Positions 10,530-21,029 of a stretch of 64,000 bases of DNA are shown piece after piece (position 1 is the first letter of the stretch; every line of letters starts with the position of its first letter). The stretch comes from Manihot esculenta (Eukaryota; Streptophyta; Magnoliopsida; Malpighiales; Euphorbiaceae). The DNA lies in contig NC_035171.2 in assembly GCF_001659605.2 (NCBI RefSeq), positions 31,489,325-31,553,324 of the forward strand, read 5' to 3'. The position numbers and the translations under genes are program-made. The notes beneath the pieces were generated by a model, which was not told where the DNA came from, did not search any database, and was given only the letters and a program-made list of their open reading frames with translations.

Positions 10530-13500
10530 AATAAAATTGATACATGTCGTATTTCCTTCTGACGGGTAGGGATTTTTTTGTACAGGTGTATCAACCATTA
10601 CATTAATAATGGATTATAAGACAATAAGTATAGAGCTGACCAATTTGTTCTCTTTGCATGCGCACTTATGATCTCTGTACTGTATCAAAATGGCGATCAG
10701 CTCATAGGAGATCAACATTTTTACCGTGACTTCATCGATCCTGCCGGGTTCATCCAATTACATAAAAATGAGCTTTTTCTAGTCACTGAAATAGGCCACG
10801 TTAGCGTTGAAAGGCCTATTATAGTATGAGTTTTTGAGGAGGCAGGCTCATCCTCTCCGGTATTTGAGGAGGTCAGTCTGTCTATTGCAGACTTTGTTAA
10901 ATTCAGGAATGTTAGCTAGTATGATCCTTTGTACTCAACAAATGGAGTTTCTTACTATCCTGATGTCCTATCTTCTATATATTATCAGAGGGAGAAAAAG
11001 AAAAAAAAATCACCATCAAAGATCAAAATCAATCGGTCCAACCTCATACATCGACCTACAAATTAAACTAGCAATCACCGGTGATTAAAAAAAATCTACC
11101 AGTAATAAAAAAAAAATCCCTCAGAAAATACAGGGAAGTAAACAGAAATTAGAACAAAAATTCTATAAAATTATTTTGCTTAAACCTTTTTAATTTAATA
11201 AGACAATCAAATATATAATTACATCTGAACTGTTTTAATATCTAAATTAACCCTTAAATTGTTTTAAGGATAAATAACTCCTAAATTATTTTAAATGTCA
11301 TAACCCAAACTTTTTATAAAAAAAAACTGATAATTTATGGTTGTGGAAATTTTTATGAGTTATTTTATGCATATTATCTGTTTGTGGATTTGTGGAATAG
11401 ACAAGCGTTTACAATGTTGTGTTAATTTGTGTGTTTCTTACATCTTTGGTAGAATGTGGATTACGGAGAATATGGATATTTTGCATGGATTGATGATGAA
11501 GTTCCATGTTGGGCAACTGATGTAATTAATGATTTGTCAGAGTGAAAACAAAAAGTTTGCAATTGAGCTTAAAGAGATATACAAAGGGTAAATTGTACTA
11601 GTTTTTTTTTTTTTATAACTACATATACTTTTAAATTTATTTAGTTGAAATTAAATTTTACTCACACTAAATTAATTTATTAAAAAATAAAATATTTATA
11701 GCGAATATTTATTTTTTTTAAATTTTAATCCTTTTAAAAAGTAATATTTAACTATCCATTCTAATAATCGTATGTAATATGATTTTAATGTTAATGTTTT
11801 ATTCATTTTGTGAACTGAATTTTAAATATGACATTAAAAAATAAGATATTTTAAGGATTAATTGCCAAAAAAATAATTTATGTTAATTTAGACATTGACA
11901 TATAATTAAGAGAAAATTTTTAATTAATTCAATTAATTATAAATTTAAAAAATATTAAAATAATTCTCAACTATAGAAAATTTTTCTATTACAAAACTCA
12001 TTTATTTATGTTTTAAAAATACCTTAATCTCTAATCTAAATAAATATTTCTCACAATTTAGAGAGTAAAAAAAAATATTGGCTCCCAACTTGCAGTGAAG
12101 CATTTCCACGGCATTTCCACGAAGCTTGGTAGTCCACCCGTGTAGAATGGTCTTTTTTTTTTTTTTTTTTTTTTTTTTTTGTTTCCTATTATTTTTTAAA
12201 CTGAAACCTTGTTTTCATACTTCCCATGATGCTCCTTTGACAGTAAGGTGAAGGATGTCCTTTCTAGTGGTCGTTTTTCCCTTTCTTTTCTAGTCAGAAA
12301 ACAAAATGGTTCATTCACAAGGCTAGCAAATTTATATATTATATTTATTATTTTATTATTAAAATATATTAAATAAATAAAAATATCATATTAATTCATT
12401 AAATTATTTTTATTTATTTATCGTAATATAATTATTAAAGAGTATTATCTTATCATGTTACATGATGTTTTAATCAAATAAATTTCGTATAGAACTGTTT
12501 TTTTTTATTGTCTAATTCTTCTTTTTCCTTTTTTTCTTTCTTTCAATGAAGTGTTGTGATGGAAAGTATTAAAGTGGCAATCAACTTTGAAATGTTGGCT
12601 CTAAAGGAGTCCCTTTCTTAGCTTTGCTTTTTTTTCCTCAGCCTTTCATAGCAACTTGTATATGGACACTTCTTTCACTCAATTATTCACAAACTACTCA
12701 TAACATTTGGGTTCTTTCTCATTCTTTCATCTCAAAAAATATGAATTTTTATTTCTATAATTTGGGTTCTAATCAAATTTTTACTCAATATGATTAATTC
12801 AATTTACAAGAAAAAATTATAAATTATATAATATTTTTATTTATTTTAAAATTTAAATAGATTGAATTTTTTCTATTCGAATAAAATTAATTGAATTAAA
12901 TTTTTATAAAATTCTTAATTTTAAATATTTTTTATATTAAATCTAACAAATTAAATTGGGACAATTTAAAAAAAAAAAAGTGACCAACTCAAAGTAGTTC
13001 TTTTTATCCCACAATAGCATAGGCCCTTTTTTTTACCATCATGAAACATCATGACCTAGATTTTTTCATCTCCTAAATGGAAATGATTTTGGTCTTTGTT
13101 CTTCACCATATATCAAGAAGCTTGTGCCTCAACCTTCAAACATTCATGATTAAAAGCATAACCAAATAGTTTTTTTTTTTTTTAATTGCAATTAGTTAAT
13201 ACAAAAAATTTTGATATTTTTTTTTGCTAAAAAAAATTATGTACACTTCAATTCTTTTTTCAAAAGAAAATATGAATTTTTGTAATTTCAGAATTTTTAA
13301 TTAGGTAATTTAAATTATATATTTCAATAAATTAAATTTATGATAAATATTATGTATCTATTTTAGATATTCCCACGATTAAACATCAATGAAAAAGACA
13401 TTTCCATCAAAATTAATTTCCTTTATTTTTCTTTATGACACTTTTGTACATGAGAGCCTTATCTATGCTCACATGGGATTGACCTCATGCAATCATCACA

Positions 13501-13790
13501 TCTAAAGCAAAAGGATTTAAACAAAAGCACCCCTTGATAGATCACATGTATTTGGAATCTTAAAAAAAAAAACAATTATTATTATTATTTATTTTATTTT
13601 CTTGAAAATATACACAAGTATACAAAAAGCACACTCTACCAACTTCTTGACTAAGAAAATTAATTAATTCAATAATATTAATTTTAGTCTTAATTATATA
13701 ATAATACTAATTTTAAAAATAATACAATTGTGATCATAAATATTTAAAAAATAATAATTGATATAAAAAGAGAAAAAGAAAAAAAGTATG
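10530..13790. other. AT-rich intergenic DNA with small fragments
   Basis: Mostly AT-rich. Notable items are a mixed-composition patch at about 10540-10960, a run of 28 T at 12153-12180, and an 11-bp tandem repeat (gcatttccacg) near 12100. At about 11457-11540 one frame reads YGYFAWIDDEVPCWATDVI, which recalls the end of GRF-type zinc-finger domains in plant DNA, but it stops quickly. No gene is supported. Confidence 0.45.
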
Positions 13791-14009
13791 GAATTAGTGA
13801 AAGCACTTTATGAGATTAGATTTGCTCATGAGTCTACCAAAGGCAGTATTGATTTTATAAAAGTGTTTTTGTTGTTTTTCATGTTGCCAACCTTTTTCCA
13901 ATCCTCAATGGAAGTTTCCTGTTTCTTTCACTACAAACCCAAACAAATTTAATATATATATGTATATGTATGGGATGAAAAAATAAATGGTAGGTCATAT
14001 CTATTATCT

Positions 14010-14335
14010 AGTAGTGCCCTACAATAAATGTCCTTATTTTGTAGGGCACATGTGAATGGTCTTGACTCTTGAAACTTTTACATTAGATTGGCTCCCACCA
14101 TTTCCAGGAAAATGCTTTACATTTGCTCTCCTTCCTAACCTTCCAAAACTAGAGGACAACCAACCCTCCAAGGGAGAGCAGCAAACTGTATATATTATTA
14201 AGGCAATTTGTAAGTACACGAATCACGCGGTGAAGCTTATCAGGACAACTAATAAGGACACCCTAAGATGAAGGTAGGTAAACCATTGGCTAATTTTGTC
14301 GAATAATTGGTAGGTGACATTTGACAAACCCATAG
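14010..14335. repeat. Conserved non-coding block downstream of HIPP copy 1, with a stem-loop
   Basis: Closely matches 18390-18690. It includes GCCCTACAA (14016-14024) and TTGTAGGGC (14039-14047), a perfect 9-bp inverted repeat around a 14-nt loop. The block lies about 0.75-1.1 kb past the HIPP stop codon. Short frames on both strands are not conserved between copies, so it is not protein-coding. Confidence 0.6.
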
Positions 14336-15088
14336 ACTAGACTACGAAAGATTTTATTTTAAATAATATATATTTTGGAAACACATACATTTTGCCTCTA
14401 TTTTGCTTGGATTATTTTAATCCCTGATTGTTCTATTGGCAGAAAGAAATTCTTGAGACTGCCAATTGGGATGGTAAGATAAGAGATGTACACAAATATA
14501 CTTCAACTTTTTAAAATTAGATTAAAATTGGCTAAACTTTAATTTAATTAAAAAGCGCATTAAATAAAAAGATTTAAATATCTATATTAATTTATATTTA
14601 TATTTTAAATTTTAAATAATAAAAATAAAATTTTTAATTTAGTATCATTATAGTTAAAAGAATTAAATTGAATTTGAAGAAATTAACAATAAATTATAAT
14701 GTAGTTTTAAAAAATTATATAAAAGAATAACCCATATGTCACCCAATAATTTCTTCCGAGGACAATACTCTCTTAAGAAAAGAGGGAAGCAATTTAGTCC
14801 CTCACTTCACTGAGAACCATGTCTCCAAAAATAGAGCACACACGTTGATCATTCTTAATTCACCCAAATTATCAGCAGAAAATAATTAACTAAATACTTT
14901 AATAATTAATTAATATTCAAGTCCACAAACCAAAACATTACAAAGAAAAATTTATCAAAAATAATAAAAATTAAACACCATCCAATCAACTTAGATAATT
15001 GATGTCCCCACCCATTAACTAAAACCCAAAATTTCTTCTCTATTTTATTATTTACACTTCATCTCCTTGCTTATCTCGTCCTCCATCT

Positions 15089-16757
15089 TCACATCACTGA
15101 GCAGGCATTTGGATTCTCATCATTGAACTTCATATGAACAGGATAACCCGGGACCTGAACGGGTCCATATCCATACCCATATCCGTACTCATGCACAGGC
15201 ACAGGCATAGGTATCTGAACAGGATGACCCATGTAACCGTTCCCATACATTGGCATCGGTTGACCCATATACCCATTCCCGTACGCAGGAACAGGCTGCC
15301 CCACATACCCGAATCCAGGACCCGGACCATACCCGAAGCCAGGTTGCATTGCATATTCCATTTTGTTCCCTTCCATTTTAGCTGCTGCAGCTTCGCCGCC
15401 ACCAGCATTATCTTGGCCTTCACCACCCTTGTTTTTCTTCTTCCCGCCTCCGCCGCCACCATTCTCTCCGTCTTTGTTGCCTCCTCCGCCAGCCTCTTTC
15501 TCCTTCTTGGGTGGTACAATCTCAACGGGCCTTTTGAGTTTGTCCCTTAATGCCTCAGTCAACGCCTTCACGTTCATGGTCCCTTTGACCGTCACCGTTT
15601 CCTTCTGCTTGTCTAGCGCCATCTCCTGCACACCTGTAAAAGCATAACACTGTTAAACTTCAGCCAAACGAACGCCAAAAAAAATTAAAAAAAAAAACGC
15701 CATTCGGCGACAAAACGGAATGAGCGAGAGATGATAAAGTTACCTTTGGTCTTGGTGACGATCTTGTGAATTTTCCCAATACATCCCAGACAGTGGAATG
15801 CCACCTTGATTACCGCCGACGTCACCGGTGCCTATCCCATTAAATAATTCAAAAAAATAAAAAACTGATTATTAAATGTATGCTAAAATGCGCCTGCCTG
15901 CCCACTTGACTGCGAGTGGAATCAAACTGAAGACAAATTAATTTGCAATAAATACGATTGACGAACAAGCGCATGATAAGGAAGAGTTGCTAAAATGCGC
16001 CAAGAGAGCAAAATTGAAAAACAAGAGGAGCCCATTAATAATTTCGGCGATGTACCTCCTTTGCTTTCTTGTTATCAGCGTCCGGCTTCTTCTTGTCGGC
16101 GTCAGGCTTCTTCTCGCTGGATTTCTTATTTTCATCCTTGTTTTTGTTGTTAGAATCTTCCTTCTTGGGCTGAGGAGAGATAATGTCCACCTTCTTCTTG
16201 GTCTTTTGGTGGAGAATCTCTCGAATCTTGGAAGGATCCACTTTCCCTATCACTGTTAACTTGCTTGCTGCGGGGTCTGCTTTGACGTTTTCTACGCCTG
16301 ATGTAAATATGGAAGCAAATCCAGTGAACCATTTGAACTTGAAATTAAAACAATAACTCAGGAAAGCTAACCTACTGGTTTAACTCAAAATATTATGCAA
16401 ATTTTACCATCCAAACCACGAGCCAATTTGATTATCTTAGATGCGCAGCCCTCGCAGTGTATTTCGATCTTGAAAACTGTGGTCTGAGGATTCTTTTCCC
16501 CTTTTTTCTCCTCTCGACCGTCGCCTGCTTCCTTCTTCTGTACTACCTCTTTCTCCGCTTCGTGGCTATGAGCTTGGTCGTGATCATGGCCATGGTCATG
16601 GTCATGGTTGTTCTTGTTCTTCTTCTGCAATGAAAAGAATAAATAAACAAAAAACATGAAAACCCCGACGAAATTTGAACAAAAAAAGGACAAAGAAGTA
16701 AAACCCATGAAAGACAGAACCAAAAACAGATGGCTTAGAGTCACTCACCTTCCCCAT
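15089..16757 (-). CDS. Heavy-metal-associated isoprenylated plant protein (HIPP), copy 1
   Basis: Five coding exons: 16749-16757, 16408-16624, 16056-16297, 15744-15831 and 15089-15633, all with GT-AG introns, giving 366 residues. The first exon encodes only Met-Gly-Lys. A His/Asp-rich stretch (residues ~9-24) precedes HMA domain 1 with metal-binding CEGC at 60-63. A Lys-rich linker leads to HMA domain 2 with CLGC at 170-173. A Gly/Lys/Asn-rich linker, repeats of the type YGNGYMGQP and a C-terminal CaaX box (CSVM) follow; Met at the end suggests farnesylation. HIPPs are membrane- or nucleus-linked metallochaperone-like proteins tied to Cd/Zn/Cu handling and stress; two HMA domains with CaaX resemble Arabidopsis HIPP3/5/6. 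A TATA box lies at 16858-16865. Exon joins restore one open frame, so the model is strong. Confidence 0.9.
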
Positions 16758-16857
16758 TGCTAAGTTTCGAGACGAGAGAGAGAGAGAGAGCTGAGAGCGT
16801 TTCCTACTTCGTGAAAAACAGAGAGGGACTGAGGGGTACAAAGAGAGTGTGGGTGTT

Positions 16858-16865
16858 TATTTATA
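16858..16865 (-). promoter_or_regulatory. TATA box of HIPP copy 1
   Basis: TATAAATA on the minus strand, about 100 bp before the start codon and flanked by GA-rich tracts typical of plant 5' UTRs. Copy 2 lacks this exact motif; its nearest candidate is TATAATAA at 20974-20981. Confidence 0.55.
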
Positions 16866-18389
16866 GGAGAGAGAGAGAGAGAGGAGAAGAGATGGTTCTA
16901 TTTATGATGACGATGATGATGGTGGTGGCGATGATGAGGAAGCTACGGCGAGTGAAATGGGAATTGGGTTGGGTGGTTTCCTCTGAAGACTCTAATGGGG
17001 TTTTGGTTGGCTGCAACTCAGCTGGGCCTGCGTGTATCCGGATGTGTTCGTGTCCTTTAACATTTTTAAAAAAGTATATTAATTAATTTTTTATTAAAAT
17101 TAATTATTAAATATTTTATTATTTAATTTTTATAATTTAAAAATTATTAATTAATATTTTAAATTTATAAAAAGACTATTAATAAATTCTTTCACATTAA
17201 AAATATTTTAAACTTGTTTTATAATATTTAATAACTAAAATTAATAAATAAATTTTTAAAAATAGTATAGAGATTTTAATTTATTTTTAAAATTAAAAAA
17301 ATCAAAAATTAAATAATACAATTCTTATAATGATATAAAAATATTAAAAAAAAATAGATTTTTTTTTAGTGAATGAAAATAGATGAAGTCATGAGTCAAG
17401 CTAGCAATAGCAAGAATGATTTTATAAAAGTGTTTTTGTTGTTTTGCATGTTGCCAACTCTTTTCCAAACCTTTATTGAAGTTTCCTATATCTTTCACAA
17501 TAAAGGCAACCGAATATTTATAATAATGATGGATAGTATATTTTAAATATAAATTTTGTATTTAAAATTTTAGATAAGCTCTTGGATTTTTAAAAATATC
17601 AAGCAGTTATAAAAATATAAAATTAAAATAATTTTTTTAATTCTCTAAGAGACCATTTTAGCTAAAAGGTTAAACAAGGAGTTCACTGTTGAAATGGGTC
17701 CACACTTATTTTTTAGATTTTGTTAAGTATGAGCTAACTAACTTTTTATTTTTAAATACCTTTTGTTTGATTTAAATATAAAAATTAATTAACCAGTAAG
17801 GAGATGTGCCAAATAAAGAGATTCAATTTAAATTTGAAGGAAATTAAGTGAAAACAATAGGGATTTGAAGGAATATTATGCAGTCACATAAGTGGAAGAA
17901 TAATTTGTTAGGAGAAAGAATGGTGAAGGTAGAAAAAGAATTGCAAAGAGATGAAATAAATATTTTAATATATAATATTTATATGTGATATTTTATTTAT
18001 AATAAATATTTATTTTATATAATATATTTAATATTATATATAAAATAAATTTATTTTTAATATAAAATTTAAATTAAAGGACAACACGTTTTATTAATAT
18101 TAAATTTTATAAACCTTTTTTTTTCCATATGGCTCTAAAAAAAACAAAGAGGGGAGGAAATAAAATTCTTTAGCTTACCCCACATAGAGCCAAAATACAG
18201 AGTCTGCAAGGCAGCAGCAGCAGCCTTAGTGGGATACTTGGCAGCATCATATGACAACTATCTCTAGTTTGTACTACCTCACCTCTAACTCCAAGCTGGA
18301 ATGACATTAATAATTAATTTGGCCAATTTTACCATTCACAAGCCCTATAAAAGCACAAAATCAATGGAGGGAGGGTCTCCTCTAGCACT

Positions 18390-18690
18390 ACTGCTGCCCT
18401 ACAATTCGTGTCCTTATCTTGTAGGGCACATGTGGGTGGTCTTCAAACTTTTACATTATATGGATCCCACAATTTCCAGGAAAATGCTTTACATTTGCTT
18501 TCTTCTCCTCCTTCCTTCCCAAAAACTAGAGGACACCTAACCCTCCAAAAAGGGTGAGCAGCAAACTGCATATATTATTAAGGCAGGTGTAATGCATGAA
18601 TCACGCCGTACAACTAATAAGGACATCTAAGACGAAGGAGGGTTTCATTCGCTAATTTTGACGAATGATTGGTAGGCGACAAACCCATAG
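18390..18690. repeat. Conserved non-coding block downstream of HIPP copy 2, with the same stem-loop
   Basis: Partner of 14010-14335. The arms GCCCTACAA (18396-18404) and TTGTAGGGC (18419-18427) are unchanged and the loop length is again 14 nt, although the loop bases differ at several positions. Confidence 0.6.
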
Positions 18691-19114
18691 ACCCGGAAAG
18701 TCTTTAATACAACTCTTTAATACAGAAGAATTAATTAATATATTTTTTATAAAATTAAAAGATAATAATTTTTTTTAAATATAAAAATTAAATAGTAAAA
18801 ATAATTAACTATAAATTTTTTAAAATTTTAAAAATATTTTAATATAAAACTTTTTTAAAATTATATAATCAATAAATAAAAAACTAAATAATAAATTTTC
18901 TAATTTAAAATTCATCTTAATTGAGTTAGATTTAGATAATCATCACATTTAGATTTCGGTAGAGTGTATTTTGCGGGTAACTTCTCTTGCCATCCCTAAG
19001 ATTATCTCATTGGTTAACTAAAATCGAGAATTTTCTTTTGTTTCTCACTATTTCTCTATTTTATTATTTACACTCAAATATTTTCCCACGTCCAATTGCT
19101 CAACACTTCATTCT

Positions 19115-20755
19115 TCACATTACCAAGCAGGCATCTGAATTCTCATCGTTGAACTTCATGTACACAGAATTACCCGAGACTTGCCCGGCTCCATATCCAT
19201 ACTCATGCACAGGCATGGACATAGGTACAGGCACATGAACAGGCTGACCCATGTACCCGTTCCAATACACAGGCACAAGCTGTCCCACCGCAGGACCCGG
19301 ACAATAGCCGAATCCGGGTTGCATTGCATACTCCATTTTGCTCACTTCCATTTTAGCTGTGGCATTGCCTCCACCAGCATTATCTTGGATGTCACCACCC
19401 TTGTTTTTCTTCTGCCCGATGTTGCCACCGCCAGCATTCTTGCCGTCCTTGTCGCCTCCACCAGCATTATCTTGGCTGTCACCGCCCTTGTTTTTCTTCT
19501 GCCCGCTGTTGCCACCGCCAGCATTCTTGCCGTCCTTGTCGCCTCCACCACCGGCATCTTTTTCCTTCTTGGGTGGAACAATCTCAACAGGTCTCTTGAG
19601 TCTCTTCTTCAAATCTTCAGTCAATGCCTTTACGTCCATGGTGCCTTTGACTGTCACCGTTTCCTTTTGCTTGTCCAGTGTCATCTCCTGCACACCTATA
19701 AAAGCAAAACACTATTAAACTTCAGCCAAACGAACGCCGTTACGGCGACATAACGAAAATAGCAAGAGATGATAAAGTTACCTTTCGTTTTAATAACAAT
19801 CTTGTGAATTTTCTCGATACATCCCAGGCAGTGGAATGCCACCTTGATTACCGCCGCCGTCACCGGTGCCTGTTAATTTTAAAAAATAACATTTAAATAT
19901 TAACTTCATGCTTAAACTGAAAATAAACTGATTTGCAATAAATATGATGACGCGAACTGTGAAATGGAAGCACCAACACAAGCGCAAGTTAGGGAAGAAT
20001 TGCTAAAATGCGCCTAAAGAGCAAAAATGAAAAATGAGAGAAACCCATTAATTAATAATACCGGTAACATGCCTCTTTTGGTTTCTTATTATCGGCGTCT
20101 GGCTTCTTGTTTTCTGCGTCTGGCTTCTTCTCGCTGGATTTCTTATTGTCATCCCTGTTGTTTTTGTTGTTAGAATCTTCCTTCTTGGGCTGAGGAGAGA
20201 TAATGTCCACCTTCTTCTTGGTCTTTTGGTGGAGAATTTCTCGAATCTGGGAAGGATCCACTTTCCCTATCACTGTTAACTTGCTTGCTGTGGTGTCTGC
20301 TTTGACGCTTTCTACACCTGATGTAAACATGGAAACAAACCCATGAACCATCAGAACTTGAAAGTAAACAAAAACACTTGTGAAACCTCAAGAGATAAAC
20401 AAGGCATGGTGTCAAAATATTTTGGCAAATTTTACCTTCCAAACGACGAGCCATTTTGATGATCTTAGATGCGCAACCCTCACAGTGCATTTCGACCTTG
20501 AAAACTGTAGTCGGAGGATTCTTTCCTCCATCCTTCTTGGCTCCACCATCACCTGCTTCCTTCTTCTGTATTACCTCTTCCTCCCCTTCGTGATTGTGGT
20601 CCTGATCCTCATGGTTGTTCTTGTTCTTCTTCTGCAACCAACAAAAAAAATGAAAACACCTAGCATAATACAAAAATTGACAAAGAAGCAAAACCCATTA
20701 GACACATAAGCAAAAAGAGATGGCTCAGAATGAGTTTTTCACTCACCTTCCCCAT
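19115..20755 (-). CDS. Heavy-metal-associated isoprenylated plant protein (HIPP), copy 2
   Basis: Five coding exons: 20747-20755, 20436-20631, 20073-20317, 19782-19869 and 19115-19695, giving 372 residues. The order matches copy 1: a three-residue first exon, HMA 1 with CEGC at 53-56, a Lys-rich linker, HMA 2 with CLGC at 164-167, a Gly-rich tail and CaaX box CLVM. Differences from copy 1: the His/Asp run near the N-terminus is shorter and more acidic, the Gly/Lys linker has a 29-residue in-frame tandem duplication (DNA 19371-19544), and the YGNGYMGQP-type repeats are reduced. Intron 3 must start with GC (20072-20071) to join exon 3 to HMA 2 in frame; the nearby GT sites lead to early stops. 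It is probably functional, but if the GC site is not spliced the protein would lose HMA 2 and the CaaX box. Confidence 0.85.
19371..19544 (-). repeat. 87-bp in-frame tandem duplication in HIPP copy 2
   Basis: Units 19371-19457 and 19458-19544 encode two near-identical 29-residue linker repeats (DKDGKNAGGGN and QKKNKGGD in each), differing at two residues (S versus I). Copy 1 has a single equivalent unit. Confidence 0.9.
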
Positions 20756-21029
20756 TGCGAGGCGAGAGAGACAGAGAGAACAGAGAGCGGTTCCTGTTCG
20801 CGAGAAATAGAGAGAGATTGAGAGATTACTACAGGAGGGCGAGTGTTGATGGTGATGATGCAGCTATGGCGAATGAAATGTGGATCGTGTTGGTGGTTTC
20901 CTTTAAAGAGTAATGTGTTATGGTTGGTTGCAACTTCGCAGATACCTCTGTGGATACGGATGCAGATGTGTCTTTATTATAGGCGCCTTTAACGCGGTGG
21001 GTGGGGGGAACTTTGGTTTTGATTTTCAT

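Larger units (their letters stand above)
13795..17060. repeat. Tandem segmental duplication, unit 1 (HIPP copy 1)
   Basis: The HIPP gene, its 5' flank and about 1.3 kb of 3' flank recur in the same order and orientation at about 17370-21000. Shared non-coding stretches include gattttataaaagtgttttt (13852 and 17421 regions) and the block at 14010-14335. Unit edges are approximate because the outer flanks are degenerate. Confidence 0.8.
17370..21000. repeat. Tandem segmental duplication, unit 2 (HIPP copy 2)
   Basis: Second unit of the tandem duplication described at 13795-17060. It is somewhat longer, partly through AT-rich insertions in the 3' flank and an 87-bp in-frame duplication in the last exon. 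Confidence 0.8.

Noticed and set aside
14056..14271. Short frames in the conserved block downstream of HIPP
   Set aside because: The frames are not conserved in the paralogous block at 18390-18690, so the conservation is not for protein.
15134..15647. Plus-strand frames antisense to HIPP copy 1 (and likewise 19181-19753 over copy 2)
   Set aside because: They are shadows of the Gly/Pro-rich last exons on the opposite strand and have no protein resemblance.
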